A stretch of DNA of 64,000 nt from Gammaproteobacteria bacterium (GCA_016744065.1 JADGFA010000009.1:32472-96471); one strand, 5' to 3'. Positions 1 through 8,509 are shown, numbered from the stretch's first letter. Notes: generated by a model from the letters alone, not told the origin. Numbers and translations are program-made.

Positions 1-343
1 CATATAAATCCGGTGTCATTGAGGTATTTACACCGTTAACACCGCCCTGCTTCAACAACTGTTTTTTTAATATCTGGCCAGGAGGGATTGTTTCAACATA
101 AACACTTTTCACATTTTTATGCTTTGATTGAAAATCTTTTATCAACTCTTCCATTACCATAAACTGATTACCTGCAAGATACATAACCAGATCAGATGTA
201 TACGAATCTTTTATTTCACCATAGCCTGTTTTTCCTTCAACATGAAAAGTTCGATAATCATGTTCATGACCGGCATCTTTTGCAGCAACAACTGATGAAA
301 ACATAAATGCAAAAAATATAATTATGACAGGTTTTCTTTTCAT
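1..343 (-). CDS. Secreted substrate-binding protein, N-terminal part (runs off the left edge)
   Basis: An open frame of 114 codons runs from an ATG at 343 to the window edge without a stop. It is preceded by a good ribosome site (AGGAG, 5 bases before the ATG). Residues 1-21 form a signal peptide: basic MKRK, a hydrophobic stretch, then SSVVAA. The mature start contains DLVMYLAGNQFMVMEELIKD and VETIPPGQ, which resembles the first lobe of periplasmic type-2 solute-binding proteins of the molybdate/extracellular-solute class. This implies a periplasmic ligand binder or sensor. The ligand cannot be told, and the second lobe lies outside the window. The 279 bases upstream (344-622) hold no gene I can support and do not carry the ECF-type promoter found at 1957-2095, so membership of that regulon is not indicated. 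Confidence 0.7.
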   Translation of the reverse strand, partial: MKRKPVIIIFFAFMFSSVVAAKDAGHEHDYRTFHVEGKTGYGEIKDSYTSDLVMYLAGNQFMVMEELIKDFQSKHKNVKSVYVETIPPGQILKKQLLKQGGVNGVNTSMTPDLY

Positions 344-622
344 CTTTATCTCCTATGAGTTTTTCATACATTGTTTTTATATCGCAGTTTAATAAACTGG
401 CACCATACCTATTACTTAAACCCTGCCATAACTTACCCGTCAGGTCACGTTGAACTAACTGGCTTATGGATAAAACAGGAAATTAACTTAATAAAAGAGG
501 GCCTAAAACCAAACACACTAAAATAATACGTAGATACTTAATAACTAAAACGAGGAAGCTGTCGACAACATCATGCTTTACCTCACAAAAAACATAATAA
601 TGCAGCTTGAATACATGCACTA

Positions 623-1321
623 TTATATTTTTATATATGACCAGCCCTGATGAACACGTTTAACAACCTGATCAATTGCTGTCGCGCCCTGTTGAACAGT
701 GGTTAATAAATGGGGCTCAATACCATTTTCACGCAGATTTTTTATACCATTACTACAGGCAATAAACTTAATATTTGGATAATCCCTGCTCAACTGTTTA
801 ACCCGCTGAATATAGGGTGACCTGTCTTCACGAAACAAATCCAGCCCACCGGCATTAGCTAATACCTCTAACTGAATATTTTGTTCTTTATTCTGGTAAC
901 TTGCCAACAGCGTTTCAGCTTGATCCAACGTTTGTTTAAATTTATTTTTATCATGCACATCTATATGTAAAATATACTTGCCGGGTTGCTCTGTGATTAT
1001 TTGCATCGCCGGATTGAATAATTCTACATCGGCTATTTTTTCATTATGTATCATACCTGCACTAAACCAGCCACCGGTAAACGTGAGCAACAATAAAATT
1101 GAAAATACGGCATAACGCATATTGCCCGATGTATACTGCTGCTTTACAGGTGGTACTATATTCTGATAAGCAGACTGCAACTGTGCTTTTAATGTATACA
1201 GATCATTCAGCGCCTGCTGTAGCTCAGCATCTTTCTGTAATTCTTTTTCAAACTCTGTTTTCTCACTGCCCTGCAATTCGCCATCGGCATAGGCATTGAT
1301 AATTTCATTAGAAAATTCCAT
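623..1321 (-). CDS. Membrane anti-sigma factor with periplasmic DsrE-like domain
   Basis: The protein has 232 residues. Residues 1-60 are a charged helical region (NEIINAYADGELQGSE) of the anti-sigma N-terminal type, but without the His/Cys zinc motif of ZAS proteins. One transmembrane helix spans about 69-89. Residues 113-232 form a DsrE-like alpha/beta domain predicted to lie in the periplasm, with a single cysteine at 189 in FIACSNGI. The start overlaps the sigma gene stop by one base (TAATG), so the pair is probably translationally coupled. The likely role is to hold the ECF factor at the membrane until a periplasmic signal reaches the DsrE-like part. The domain closely resembles the separate secreted protein at 2143-2580 (shared FKQTL and the cysteine region). 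The anti-sigma role is inferred from position and topology; the signal is unknown. Confidence 0.75.
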   Translation of the reverse strand: MEFSNEIINAYADGELQGSEKTEFEKELQKDAELQQALNDLYTLKAQLQSAYQNIVPPVKQQYTSGNMRYAVFSILLLLTFTGGWFSAGMIHNEKIADVELFNPAMQIITEQPGKYILHIDVHDKNKFKQTLDQAETLLASYQNKEQNIQLEVLANAGGLDLFREDRSPYIQRVKQLSRDYPNIKFIACSNGIKNLRENGIEPHLLTTVQQGATAIDQVVKRVHQGWSYIKI

Positions 1322-1914
1322 TATTTTTTCACCATTCTTAATCTATTTTCAGTACGGCTAACAGGTACTTTAGTGACTAAATGTGTTTTATTTGCAGATT
1401 CTATATGATTCTTTTTTATGCTCTTACTTAGCGCTTTTCTAGCACGGTTTAATCGACTCATTACCGTACCAATTGGCACCTGAAGTATGTCGACCACTTC
1501 ACTATAACTCAAACCATCAAGATCAACCAGACTCACAACCTGACGCTGCGCATTAGGTAAACCAGACATACCAACGGCAACTATCTGATCTATTTGCTGC
1601 AGCAGCATTTCATGTTCCGGCGAGTCATTACCACAAATGATAATTTGCTCTATGTCCTCACTTGGTCGTGTTTTACGTAAATGTCCCAGCCAGGCATTAT
1701 TTAAAATTGCATATATCCAGCCATTAAATGCCGCCTCATCCTTCAATTGATCCAACTTCTGTAATGCGCGTATCTGTGCTTCCTGCACCAGATCATCCGC
1801 CAGCATATGATCATGACACCAGGCATAAGCCATTCTATAAAGCCTTACTCGACTTTGCTCAATACGCTTTACCAGTGCCACTTTACGACAGGCCAATCTT
1901 ATTATTTTCACCAT
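1321..1914 (-). CDS. ECF (sigma-70 family) RNA polymerase sigma factor
   Basis: The protein has 197 residues and the two-domain layout of an ECF sigma factor. Region 2 lies at about 21-85 (ADDLVQEAQIRALQKLDQL, then FNGWIYAILNNAWLGHLRK). Region 4 lies at about 108-162 (LPNAQRQVVSLVDLDGLSYS, then IGTVMSRLNRARKAL, the helix-turn-helix). A basic tail of about 30 residues follows. It would direct RNA polymerase to a small set of envelope genes. The gene is coupled to the downstream anti-sigma gene and is divergent from the DsrE-like/porin pair. A matching promoter element lies 43 bases upstream and again in front of the divergent gene, which suggests autoregulation. The chosen ATG has a weak ribosome site (GAGAG). 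The specific ECF group cannot be assigned by eye. Confidence 0.93.
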   Translation of the reverse strand: MVKIIRLACRKVALVKRIEQSRVRLYRMAYAWCHDHMLADDLVQEAQIRALQKLDQLKDEAAFNGWIYAILNNAWLGHLRKTRPSEDIEQIIICGNDSPEHEMLLQQIDQIVAVGMSGLPNAQRQVVSLVDLDGLSYSEVVDILQVPIGTVMSRLNRARKALSKSIKKNHIESANKTHLVTKVPVSRTENRLRMVKK

Positions 1915-1956
1915 ACAGGCTCTCTATTTTCTACATCTTTTTCAGCTACTAATATA

Positions 1957-1984
1957 GAGATACACCTATGCCAGTATTTATTCC
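1957..1984 (-). promoter_or_regulatory. Putative ECF-type promoter of the sigma/anti-sigma operon
   Basis: On the minus strand, GGAATA (1984-1979) is followed after exactly 16 bases by TATCTC (1962-1957). The context is TGGAATA and TATCTCTAT. The divergent element at 2068-2095 has the same two blocks and the same spacing. A GGAA-type -35 and a 16-base spacer are typical of ECF promoters. The distance to the sigma ATG is 43 bases. The call rests on this internal match and has not been tested. Confidence 0.55.
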
Positions 1985-2067
1985 AGTTTTTCTATTTATT
2001 TTTTACCAAAGCATTAGATAACAACAATATTATTAATATCTAATCTATTGATTTTATTGAAATTAAT

Positions 2068-2095
2068 GGAATATATCGCCCGCCTCTAACATCTC
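2068..2095 (+). promoter_or_regulatory. Putative ECF-type promoter of the DsrE-like/porin operon
   Basis: GGAATA (2068-2073), a 16-base spacer, then CATCTC (2090-2095) in the context CATCTCTAT. It mirrors the element at 1957-1984 on the other strand in both blocks and in spacing. It lies 47 bases before the ATG of the DsrE-like gene. It is probably recognised by the sigma factor encoded at 1321-1914, which would place the porin in its regulon. This is inferred from sequence only. Confidence 0.55.
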
Positions 2096-2142
2096 TATCT
2101 ATGAAATGCACAAAAAAATACCTGAGGAGGTCTATACACATA

Positions 2143-2580
2143 ATGAAAGCTATAACATTAATTTTAACGCTACTGCTAAGCCTGGTTTGTTTACCATCAT
2201 TTGCAGACAGCAACTCAAAGCCTTTTGCAGAAAAACATATCGTACTGCAAATAAGTGACCCTAACCCATTCAAACAAACACTGGTTTTAAATGTCGCCAA
2301 TAACCTGATTAAACATTATGGACAGGACAAGGTCGATGTAGAGATTGTCGCTTTTGGCCCTGGCTTACGATTGCTGATGGCGGGTAACAGTAATCAGTCA
2401 CGCATAACAGGTTTAAGCAGTGCAGGCGTTCAATTTTCTGCCTGTAAAAATACCATCGCTGGTTTTGCTCGGAAACTTGGCCACACACCTGAGCTTGTAC
2501 CTCAGGCGGTACCTGTAAACGCGGGGGTCGTACGTATTATTGATCTCACCGCTAAGGGTTACACCCTTGTTAAACCATAA
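2143..2580 (+). CDS. Secreted DsrE-like protein
   Basis: The protein has 145 residues. I placed the start at the ATG at 2143 because the protein then begins with a textbook signal peptide (MKAITLILTLLLSLVCLPSF, cleavage near ADS) and a GAGGAGG ribosome site lies 12 bases upstream. The in-frame ATG at 2101 would bury the signal sequence. The mature part is a DsrE-like fold (HIVLQISDPNPFKQTLVLN, VDVEIVAFGPGLRLLM) with one cysteine in the mature chain, at 101 (QFSACKNTI). That cysteine aligns with Cys189 of the anti-sigma factor encoded divergently. It is the first gene of an operon with the porin 22 bases downstream. DsrE-like proteins handle sulfur or bind small ligands through such a cysteine; the role here is not known. 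Confidence 0.8.
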   Translation: MKAITLILTLLLSLVCLPSFADSNSKPFAEKHIVLQISDPNPFKQTLVLNVANNLIKHYGQDKVDVEIVAFGPGLRLLMAGNSNQSRITGLSSAGVQFSACKNTIAGFARKLGHTPELVPQAVPVNAGVVRIIDLTAKGYTLVKP

Positions 2581-2602
2581 AAGACTGTAAGAGGAAAATT
2601 TA

Positions 2603-3946
2603 ATGAATATAAAAAAAATTACAATGCTGGCCGGGTTAACCTTAGTAAGCTCTCAGGTTTATGCAGCCAACTGGCTAGCATTACAGGGCACTGAAAAACC
2701 AGGTTCTTCCGCACGCGCCAAAGTATGGGGTTTTATACAGCCCGAATACCAGAAGACAGACGGTACAAAATTACCTGCAGGCACGCCCTTTGCTGGGCAA
2801 AATATGTCTCCAAACATGATAAAGCCCGACAATAAATCAAATGAATCATTTAATATTCGTCGTGCTCGTGTCGGTGTTCGCGGTACAGGCTTCCCCCTTG
2901 ACGACAAAGTTAATTACTTTTTTCTGGCTGAGTTTGGCCATAACGGAATTACCAAATTAGGAAAAACGGGTGTCGCACTAACGGATGCCAGCATCACTTT
3001 AAACCATATGCCGGGCGCACGCATTCGAGTGGGACAGTTTAAAACACCCACATCTGAAGAAGGGCTACAGGCAATTCACGTATTTAACTATGTTAACTTC
3101 ACCAATATAACCAATCAAATGATGCTGGAACGCTTTACTGATGGTGATGGTTCAGATGGAAACGGCAGACCCGTCGGAGCACCCGGCAGCGCAGTAACAA
3201 CAAACCCCAACGGCCCTAATGGTTCTGTTGGTGCATTCCGTGATCAGGGCATTCAGATATTTGACACCTTTAATGTTAACAACTGGGAACACAGTTATGC
3301 CGTTATGTATGGCAATGGCAACGGCCTTAACCGTACTGACAACGACAACAATAAAGATACCTATTTATACTGGTCATCTGAAATGGTGTTTGGTGGCCAG
3401 GGTGCACGCCGGGAAGGTATGAAACTATTTGCTTGGAATCAGTCCGGTAAGCGTACATTAACAACGTCTGGTGCAGGTGAATATGATCGTGACCGCAGCG
3501 GATTAGGTGTTACTTTCCTGAAAGGAAGGTATCGTGCGGCGGCTGAATATATGACAGCTGATGGAATGATCTTTAATGGCTCAGATGCCGCAGCCGTTCC
3601 TGGTTCAACAAATAATGCAGGCGATAATATTTCCACCATTAATGTACTCACTGATGATGAAGCAGATGGTTATTATTTAGACTTTGGCTATAGAGTCTTA
3701 CCTAATCTGGAACTGGACATTCGTTACGATGTATTAAACCGTGGCACAAAAACCACAACCGGTGAACGTACATTTGATACTGTTACTCTAGGTGCTCAAT
3801 ACTTTTTCAATAAAAAAACACGTATCACTTTTAACTACGAAATACGTAATCAGGATGCCCCTGGCTTCCCTGATACTGCGCCACCAAACCTGATTGCCGA
3901 TAATCTGGATGACAGGCTATCTTTACAACTATTGGCTATATTTTAA
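2603..3946 (+). CDS. Outer-membrane porin of the phosphate-selective OprO/OprP type
   Basis: The protein has 447 residues. A signal peptide covers about 1-21 (MNIKKITMLAGLTLVSSQVY, then AA). The body is a run of short amphipathic beta strands, and the chain ends in Phe (LQLLAIF), the C-terminal signature of outer-membrane barrels. RRARVGVRGTGFPLDDKVNY and YFFLAEFG resemble the OprO/OprP family. The ribosome site is GAGG, 9 bases before the ATG. It lies 22 bases after the DsrE-like gene with a terminator behind it, so the two form one unit, probably under the ECF sigma promoter at 2068-2095. The solute is not evident; members of this family pass phosphate, polyphosphate or other anions. Confidence 0.85.
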   Translation: MNIKKITMLAGLTLVSSQVYAANWLALQGTEKPGSSARAKVWGFIQPEYQKTDGTKLPAGTPFAGQNMSPNMIKPDNKSNESFNIRRARVGVRGTGFPLDDKVNYFFLAEFGHNGITKLGKTGVALTDASITLNHMPGARIRVGQFKTPTSEEGLQAIHVFNYVNFTNITNQMMLERFTDGDGSDGNGRPVGAPGSAVTTNPNGPNGSVGAFRDQGIQIFDTFNVNNWEHSYAVMYGNGNGLNRTDNDNNKDTYLYWSSEMVFGGQGARREGMKLFAWNQSGKRTLTTSGAGEYDRDRSGLGVTFLKGRYRAAAEYMTADGMIFNGSDAAAVPGSTNNAGDNISTINVLTDDEADGYYLDFGYRVLPNLELDIRYDVLNRGTKTTTGERTFDTVTLGAQYFFNKKTRITFNYEIRNQDAPGFPDTAPPNLIADNLDDRLSLQLLAIF

Positions 3947-3973
3947 TAGCATAAATAAACCTGGAAACGTTTC

Positions 3974-3998
3974 CCTCCCTCATTTGAGGGAGGTTTTA
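3974..3998 (+). terminator. Rho-independent terminator after the porin gene
   Basis: CCTCCCTC (3974-3981) pairs with GAGGGAGG (3986-3993) around an ATTT loop and is followed by TTTTAT. It lies 28 bases after the porin stop and closes the DsrE-like/porin operon. Confidence 0.85.
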
Positions 3999-4238
3999 TA
4001 AAAACGAAACATGACACTTCACAACAACTTAATTAGCATTTAATTTACCAATACCATTAAAGCTAATATCAGACACTGAAACCACTTATCACAAAAATCA
4101 TATTCGTATATAAACCGGAAATTGATTTAATAGAACATCAAACTCTATTGCCCGTATAGGCAGGCTCATACTCTGTAGTCCGCATATATTATTAATGAAT
4201 ATACTGTGAAGGACGCCTCTCTGTGGCAAAATACACTA

Positions 4239-5996
4239 ATGGCAGGCCGTATACCCCAACAATTCATTGATGACCTTATAAACCGTGCAGATATAGTCGA
4301 CGTTGTAGACTCACGCGTTGCCCTGAAAAAACGCGGCAAAGAACATATTGCCTGCTGCCCATTTCATAATGAAAAAAGCCCCTCTTTCACAGTAAGCCAG
4401 AGTAAGCAGTTTTATCATTGCTTTGGCTGTGGCGCACACGGCACAGCTCTGAGTTTCATAATGGAATACGAACGCCTGGATTTTGTAGATGCTATCGAAG
4501 TTCTGGCTGCTGAATACCACATTGATGTACCCCGCGAACAGGGCAATTTCACGCCACAGCAAGATGACAAAAAGCCACTTTATGAAATTTTAGAAAATGC
4601 AGCCATACGTTTTGCAACTGAATTAAAAGATACTCCCCGCGCTATAGATTACCTCAAACAGCGTGGCCTGAGCGGTGAAATAGCCAAAGACTTTCAAATG
4701 GGCTATGCACCGGATAGCTGGGATTTCACATCAGGACAATACAGTAAAGACCAGGCAGATAAAGCCGCCTGTCTGAAATCAGGACTGAGCATTGAGAAAA
4801 ACCCACAAAAACATTACGACCGATTTCGTGATCGCATCATGTTTCCCATTCGTGATCGTCGTGGTCGCACAATAGGTTTTGGTGGGCGCATACTGGATAA
4901 AGGTGAGCCTAAATACTTAAACTCACCAGAAACACCTGTTTTTCATAAAGGCGAAGAGCTTTATGGCTTATATGAAGCACGGCAGTCGGTAAAAGAGTTA
5001 AATCGTATTATTATTGTTGAAGGGTATATGGATGTAGTCGCCCTGGCACAGCACGGTATTAAATATGCGGTAGCAACACTGGGCACGGCCACTTCCAGCA
5101 CACAGATATCAAAACTATTTCGCACTGTTCCGGAATTAATTTTTTGTTACGACGGAGATGCCGCTGGTAAAAAAGCAGCCTGGCGCGCACTGGAAAACTC
5201 ACTTTCTATTCTACGTGATGGCGTACAGGCACGATTTCTATTTTTGCCTGATGGCGAAGACCCTGATACATTAATTCGACAGGAAGGGCAGGAGAATTTC
5301 GAACAACGATTAAATAAGGCAATGCCTCTTGCCGATTTTATGCTTCAACATTTATCTGAGAGCCTGGACCTGTCTTCCGCAGATGGTTGCGCTCGTTTAT
5401 CTGAAAAAGCAAAACCTTTAATCAGCAAAATATCCGAAGGCGTTTTTAAAGATCTTTTAATAGCCCAGCTTTCTAAAACGATTGGTTTATCAAGTGCCAG
5501 CTTACAACAGCATATTCCAGAATCACAGACGCCATCAAAAAACAGGACAGATACACGCGGTAAAAATAAGAATATTACTTCCGAAAAATATAAGGTAAGC
5601 ATGACGCCTACCCGTCTGGCCATTGCCTTACTGCTGCAATTTCCCTCATTAGCAAAAGAATGTGAAATACCCGAACAACTAAGCACTTCAGAGATGCCTG
5701 GTTTAAGTTTATTAATTCAAATACATAAAATCATCTTACAAACTGAAACCAGCTCACCATCTGTATTATTAGAGCGCTGGCGCAACACGGATGATGCAGC
5801 CATCATTAACAAACTAATGCAATTAGATATCCCAGAATCAAAAAAAGAAACACAGCTTGCATCACTGAATGATGCTTTTAAAAATTTACTGCATAAGCAT
5901 AGAGGTTTAAGGCTACAGGAACTACTAAACAAAAGCCGTACAGCGGATCTCAGCCCTGAAGAGAAAATAGAATTAAGCCTGCTTTATCAAAGTTAA
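4239..5996 (+). CDS. dnaG: DNA primase DnaG
   Basis: The protein has 585 residues. It makes the RNA primers for chromosomal replication and works with the DnaB helicase. I chose the ATG at 4239, giving MAGRIPQQFIDDLI, the usual gammaproteobacterial N-terminus; a GTG 33 bases upstream would add 11 residues, and neither start has a strong ribosome site. Visible parts are the CHC2 zinc finger (Cys40, His43, Cys61, Cys64), the catalytic core RDRIMFPIRDRRGRTIGFGG, and the Toprim motifs VEGYMDV and CYDGDAAGKKA. A more variable C-terminal helicase-binding region begins near residue 430. The usual neighbours rpsU and rpoD are absent on both sides: the 240 bases upstream contain no small ribosomal-protein gene. 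Confidence 0.97.
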   Translation: MAGRIPQQFIDDLINRADIVDVVDSRVALKKRGKEHIACCPFHNEKSPSFTVSQSKQFYHCFGCGAHGTALSFIMEYERLDFVDAIEVLAAEYHIDVPREQGNFTPQQDDKKPLYEILENAAIRFATELKDTPRAIDYLKQRGLSGEIAKDFQMGYAPDSWDFTSGQYSKDQADKAACLKSGLSIEKNPQKHYDRFRDRIMFPIRDRRGRTIGFGGRILDKGEPKYLNSPETPVFHKGEELYGLYEARQSVKELNRIIIVEGYMDVVALAQHGIKYAVATLGTATSSTQISKLFRTVPELIFCYDGDAAGKKAAWRALENSLSILRDGVQARFLFLPDGEDPDTLIRQEGQENFEQRLNKAMPLADFMLQHLSESLDLSSADGCARLSEKAKPLISKISEGVFKDLLIAQLSKTIGLSSASLQQHIPESQTPSKNRTDTRGKNKNITSEKYKVSMTPTRLAIALLLQFPSLAKECEIPEQLSTSEMPGLSLLIQIHKIILQTETSSPSVLLERWRNTDDAAIINKLMQLDIPESKKETQLASLNDAFKNLLHKHRGLRLQELLNKSRTADLSPEEKIELSLLYQS

Positions 5997-6081
5997 ATTT
6001 TCATCCGATAAAGCAATGCTTTAATAATATAAAAATCATTTTTGTGGGCACTTAAAAACGCGCTTTTAAAACACCGCATAA

Positions 6082-6993
6082 CTACTTCTCTTTTGCCAGC
6101 ACAACTACCCCACCTATAACCAGGCTAATGCCTATTACATGAAAAAGAGTAAAGGCTTCATCTAAAAACCATACAGCAAGTGCAATAGTAACCATTGGGC
6201 CAAGCGTGCCAATAACGCCCGTTTTAGCAGGGCCTATTTTTGCTATGGCTTCGGCAATCATGAAACTGGGAATAACAGTACTAAATATGGCCAATAAAAA
6301 TACCCATAACCAGGCCAGTGGTGTAATTAACAAATTACCGTAATCAAAAAATACCGTATAGTAAAGCAATACAAAAACACTGGATACAATCATTGCAATA
6401 CTGGTAAACCACAAACTGCCTACCTGGTGAATAACTTTTTTACCCATTAATACGTAAAGAGAAAAACTGAGGGCGGCTAAAAAAACCAGCAATGTTCCCA
6501 AACCCACATTCTCATTTGATAACCTTAATTCCTGATTAAAAACAACCCAGACACCTGCATAAGTTATAACTAAAGCTAATACTGTATTTTTTGTTAGTGC
6601 TGTTTTAAAAAAAACATAACCAAGAATGGCGACCAATATTGGATAACTAAAGAGCGTTAACCTTTCAAGTTGTGCAGAAATATACTCCAGTCCTTTTAAG
6701 TCCAGCCATGATGATAAAAAATAGCCAATAAATCCGAGAAAAACAATCCTGTATATATTTTGATACAGATACTCAGGGCGTTTTTCAGGAAGCCGGTATA
6801 ACCAGACTAAAATGGCTATATATATTGGCAATGCAATCGCCATACGAAGCATTAATACACTATCTGTAGTTAACCCCTGCACGTAGGCAAGTTTTATAAA
6901 AATCGATTTAAGTGAAAATAACGCTGTACCTGTTATAGCTAACAGAAAACCTGATGTTTTAGAAGAAAGAGGAAACACGTGATTATAATTCAT
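6082..6993 (-). CDS. EamA/DMT-family inner-membrane transporter
   Basis: The protein has 303 residues and about ten hydrophobic helices arranged as two EamA repeats (about 12-150 and 165-300). This is the layout of the drug/metabolite transporter superfamily. Typical pieces are GTALFSLKSIFIKLAY at the start of repeat 1 and KTGVIGTLGPMVTIALAVWF near the end of repeat 2. It probably exports or exchanges a small metabolite; the substrate cannot be read from sequence. It stands alone, converging with dnaG and divergent from metK. No clear ribosome site precedes the ATG and the upstream DNA is very AT-rich, so the start is somewhat uncertain. Confidence 0.85.
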   Translation of the reverse strand: MNYNHVFPLSSKTSGFLLAITGTALFSLKSIFIKLAYVQGLTTDSVLMLRMAIALPIYIAILVWLYRLPEKRPEYLYQNIYRIVFLGFIGYFLSSWLDLKGLEYISAQLERLTLFSYPILVAILGYVFFKTALTKNTVLALVITYAGVWVVFNQELRLSNENVGLGTLLVFLAALSFSLYVLMGKKVIHQVGSLWFTSIAMIVSSVFVLLYYTVFFDYGNLLITPLAWLWVFLLAIFSTVIPSFMIAEAIAKIGPAKTGVIGTLGPMVTIALAVWFLDEAFTLFHVIGISLVIGGVVVLAKEK

Positions 6994-7043
6994 ATATAAA
7001 ATTATATATTTTATCCTCTTCCGTATCGATAAATACCATGAAA

Positions 7044-7073
7044 TTAGCCATTTCTTATTTTATGAACTATAAT
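7044..7073 (+). promoter_or_regulatory. Putative sigma-70 promoter of the metK-ahcY operon
   Basis: A perfect -10 box TATAAT lies at 7068-7073, with a weak -35 (TTAGCC, 7044-7049) 18 bases upstream. Transcription would begin near 7080, just where the SAH riboswitch starts, which supports the call. Confidence 0.55.
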
Positions 7074-7084
7074 CTGTTTCCGCA

Positions 7085-7147
7085 CTAAGGAGCGCTGCAG
7101 CAGATTTCTCTGTCAGGCTTGGTGCATCAATTTCAAAACGGCGCTCA
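7085..7147 (+). promoter_or_regulatory. S-adenosylhomocysteine (SAH) riboswitch
   Basis: The segment has the conserved core of the SAH riboswitch (ahcY RNA motif): AAGGAGCGCTGC, then GGCTTGGTGCA, then AACGGCGCTCA. GAGCGC (7090-7095) pairs with GCGCTC (7141-7146) as the closing helix. CAGA (7101-7104) pairs with TCTG (7109-7112) as the inner hairpin. CTAAG (7085-7089) can pair with CTTGG (7118-7122) as the pseudoknot. In known cases SAH binding turns expression on so that toxic SAH is removed. Here it lies in front of metK, with ahcY second. I see no clear U-tract terminator between it and metK, so control may act at translation; that point is inference. Confidence 0.9.
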
Positions 7148-7271
7148 TTTATTAGTTTCTAGTTAAGCTAAAAATGGGCTCGAATCTAAAGCCGGCATAC
7201 TCTGCCAATATCAGGTTCACTCATATTGCTTTATTAGCATCGCTAGTATTTTGTATCGAGGAATTGTAAAC

Positions 7272-8438
7272 ATGTCTAAAAACCACTTATTTACCTCTGA
7301 ATCTGTATCAGAAGGTCACCCCGATAAGGTTGCTGATCAAATCTCTGATGCTATTCTAGATGGAATTTTCAAACATGACCCTAAGGCCCGTGTTGCCTGT
7401 GAAACACTCATAAACACAGGTATGGTGGTTATTTCAGGTGAAATAACCACAGATGCATGGGTAGATATGCAGGAAATAGTCCGTAATACAGTGCGTAATA
7501 TCGGCTATACCAGCTCTGAAATGGGGTTTGATGCTGACTCCTGTGCTGTTATCACATCTATTGATAAACAGTCTCCTGATATTGCCATGGGCGTAAATGA
7601 AGGCGAAGGAGACGACCATGAACAGGGCGCCGGTGACCAGGGACTAATGTTCGGTTATGCCTGTAATGAAACAGACGTCCTTATGCCTGCACCTATTACA
7701 TATGCGCATAAGCTGGTTAAGCGTCAGGCTGAGGTACGTAAAAACGGTACTTTAAACTGGTTACGTCCAGATGCAAAAAGCCAGGTCACTTTCCGCTATG
7801 AAGACGGCGTACCTGTGGGTATTGATGCGGTTGTATTATCAACTCAACACTCTCCAGATATTAGCCTTAGCGCACTACGCGAAGCAATTATGGACGAAGT
7901 TATTAAACCTGTACTACCTGAATCCCTTATCAGCAACGATACTAAATTCCATATCAACCCCACCGGCAACTTTGTAATTGGTGGCCCGGTTGGTGACTGT
8001 GGTTTAACCGGGCGCAAAATCATTGTTGATACATACGGTGGTATGGCACGTCATGGTGGTGGCGCTTTTTCAGGCAAAGACCCCTCAAAGGTTGACCGTT
8101 CCGCAGCTTATGCCGGACGTTATGTGGCTAAAAATATTGTTGCTGCGGGCCTTGCTGATAAATGTGAAATTCAGGTTTCTTATGCTATAGGTGTTGCGGA
8201 ACCCACTTCAATTTCTATCGAAACATTTGGTACTGGTAAAGTTGATGACAGTCGTATCGAAGAACTGGTGCTCGAACATTTCGACCTTAAACCTAAAGGA
8301 CTGATTCAAATGCTGGATTTACTACGCCCAATTTATTCAGCAACCGCTGCTTACGGGCATTTTGGCAGAACGGAAGAAAACTTTACCTGGGAACGTACAG
8401 ATAAGGCAGATGCATTAAAAGATGCCGCTGGTATCTAA
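7272..8438 (+). CDS. metK: S-adenosylmethionine synthetase
   Basis: The protein has 388 residues and makes S-adenosylmethionine from methionine and ATP in the cytoplasm. Signature segments are [16 protein letters not shown] near the N-terminus, [13 protein letters not shown] in the middle and [20 protein letters not shown] in the ATP/metal region. I chose the ATG at 7272 because GAGGAA lies 8 bases upstream and the protein then begins [15 protein letters not shown] like other family members; a TTG at 7251 would add seven unlikely residues. It is the first gene of the methyl-cycle unit (metK, ahcY, then metF) and lies behind a promoter and an SAH riboswitch. Confidence 0.98.
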   Translation: MSKNHLFTSESVSEGHPDKVADQISDAILDGIFKHDPKARVACETLINTGMVVISGEITTDAWVDMQEIVRNTVRNIGYTSSEMGFDADSCAVITSIDKQSPDIAMGVNEGEGDDHEQGAGDQGLMFGYACNETDVLMPAPITYAHKLVKRQAEVRKNGTLNWLRPDAKSQVTFRYEDGVPVGIDAVVLSTQHSPDISLSALREAIMDEVIKPVLPESLISNDTKFHINPTGNFVIGGPVGDCGLTGRKIIVDTYGGMARHGGGAFSGKDPSKVDRSAAYAGRYVAKNIVAAGLADKCEIQVSYAIGVAEPTSISIETFGTGKVDDSRIEELVLEHFDLKPKGLIQMLDLLRPIYSATAAYGHFGRTEENFTWERTDKADALKDAAGI

Positions 8439-8509
8439 CACAACTTTAAATATCAAATCAATTAAACCTGGTTTGATATATTTTAAAATAGACATTAGGA
8501 ATAATTACA

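Noticed and set aside
2101..2142. Earlier ATG for the DsrE-like gene
   Set aside because: It would put 14 polar residues before a complete signal peptide, and the ribosome site (GAGGAGG) serves the ATG at 2143.
7148..7258. Search for an intrinsic terminator between the SAH riboswitch and metK
   Set aside because: Only short stems (GGCT/AGCC, GGCA/TGCC) without T-tracts; not enough to call an expression platform.
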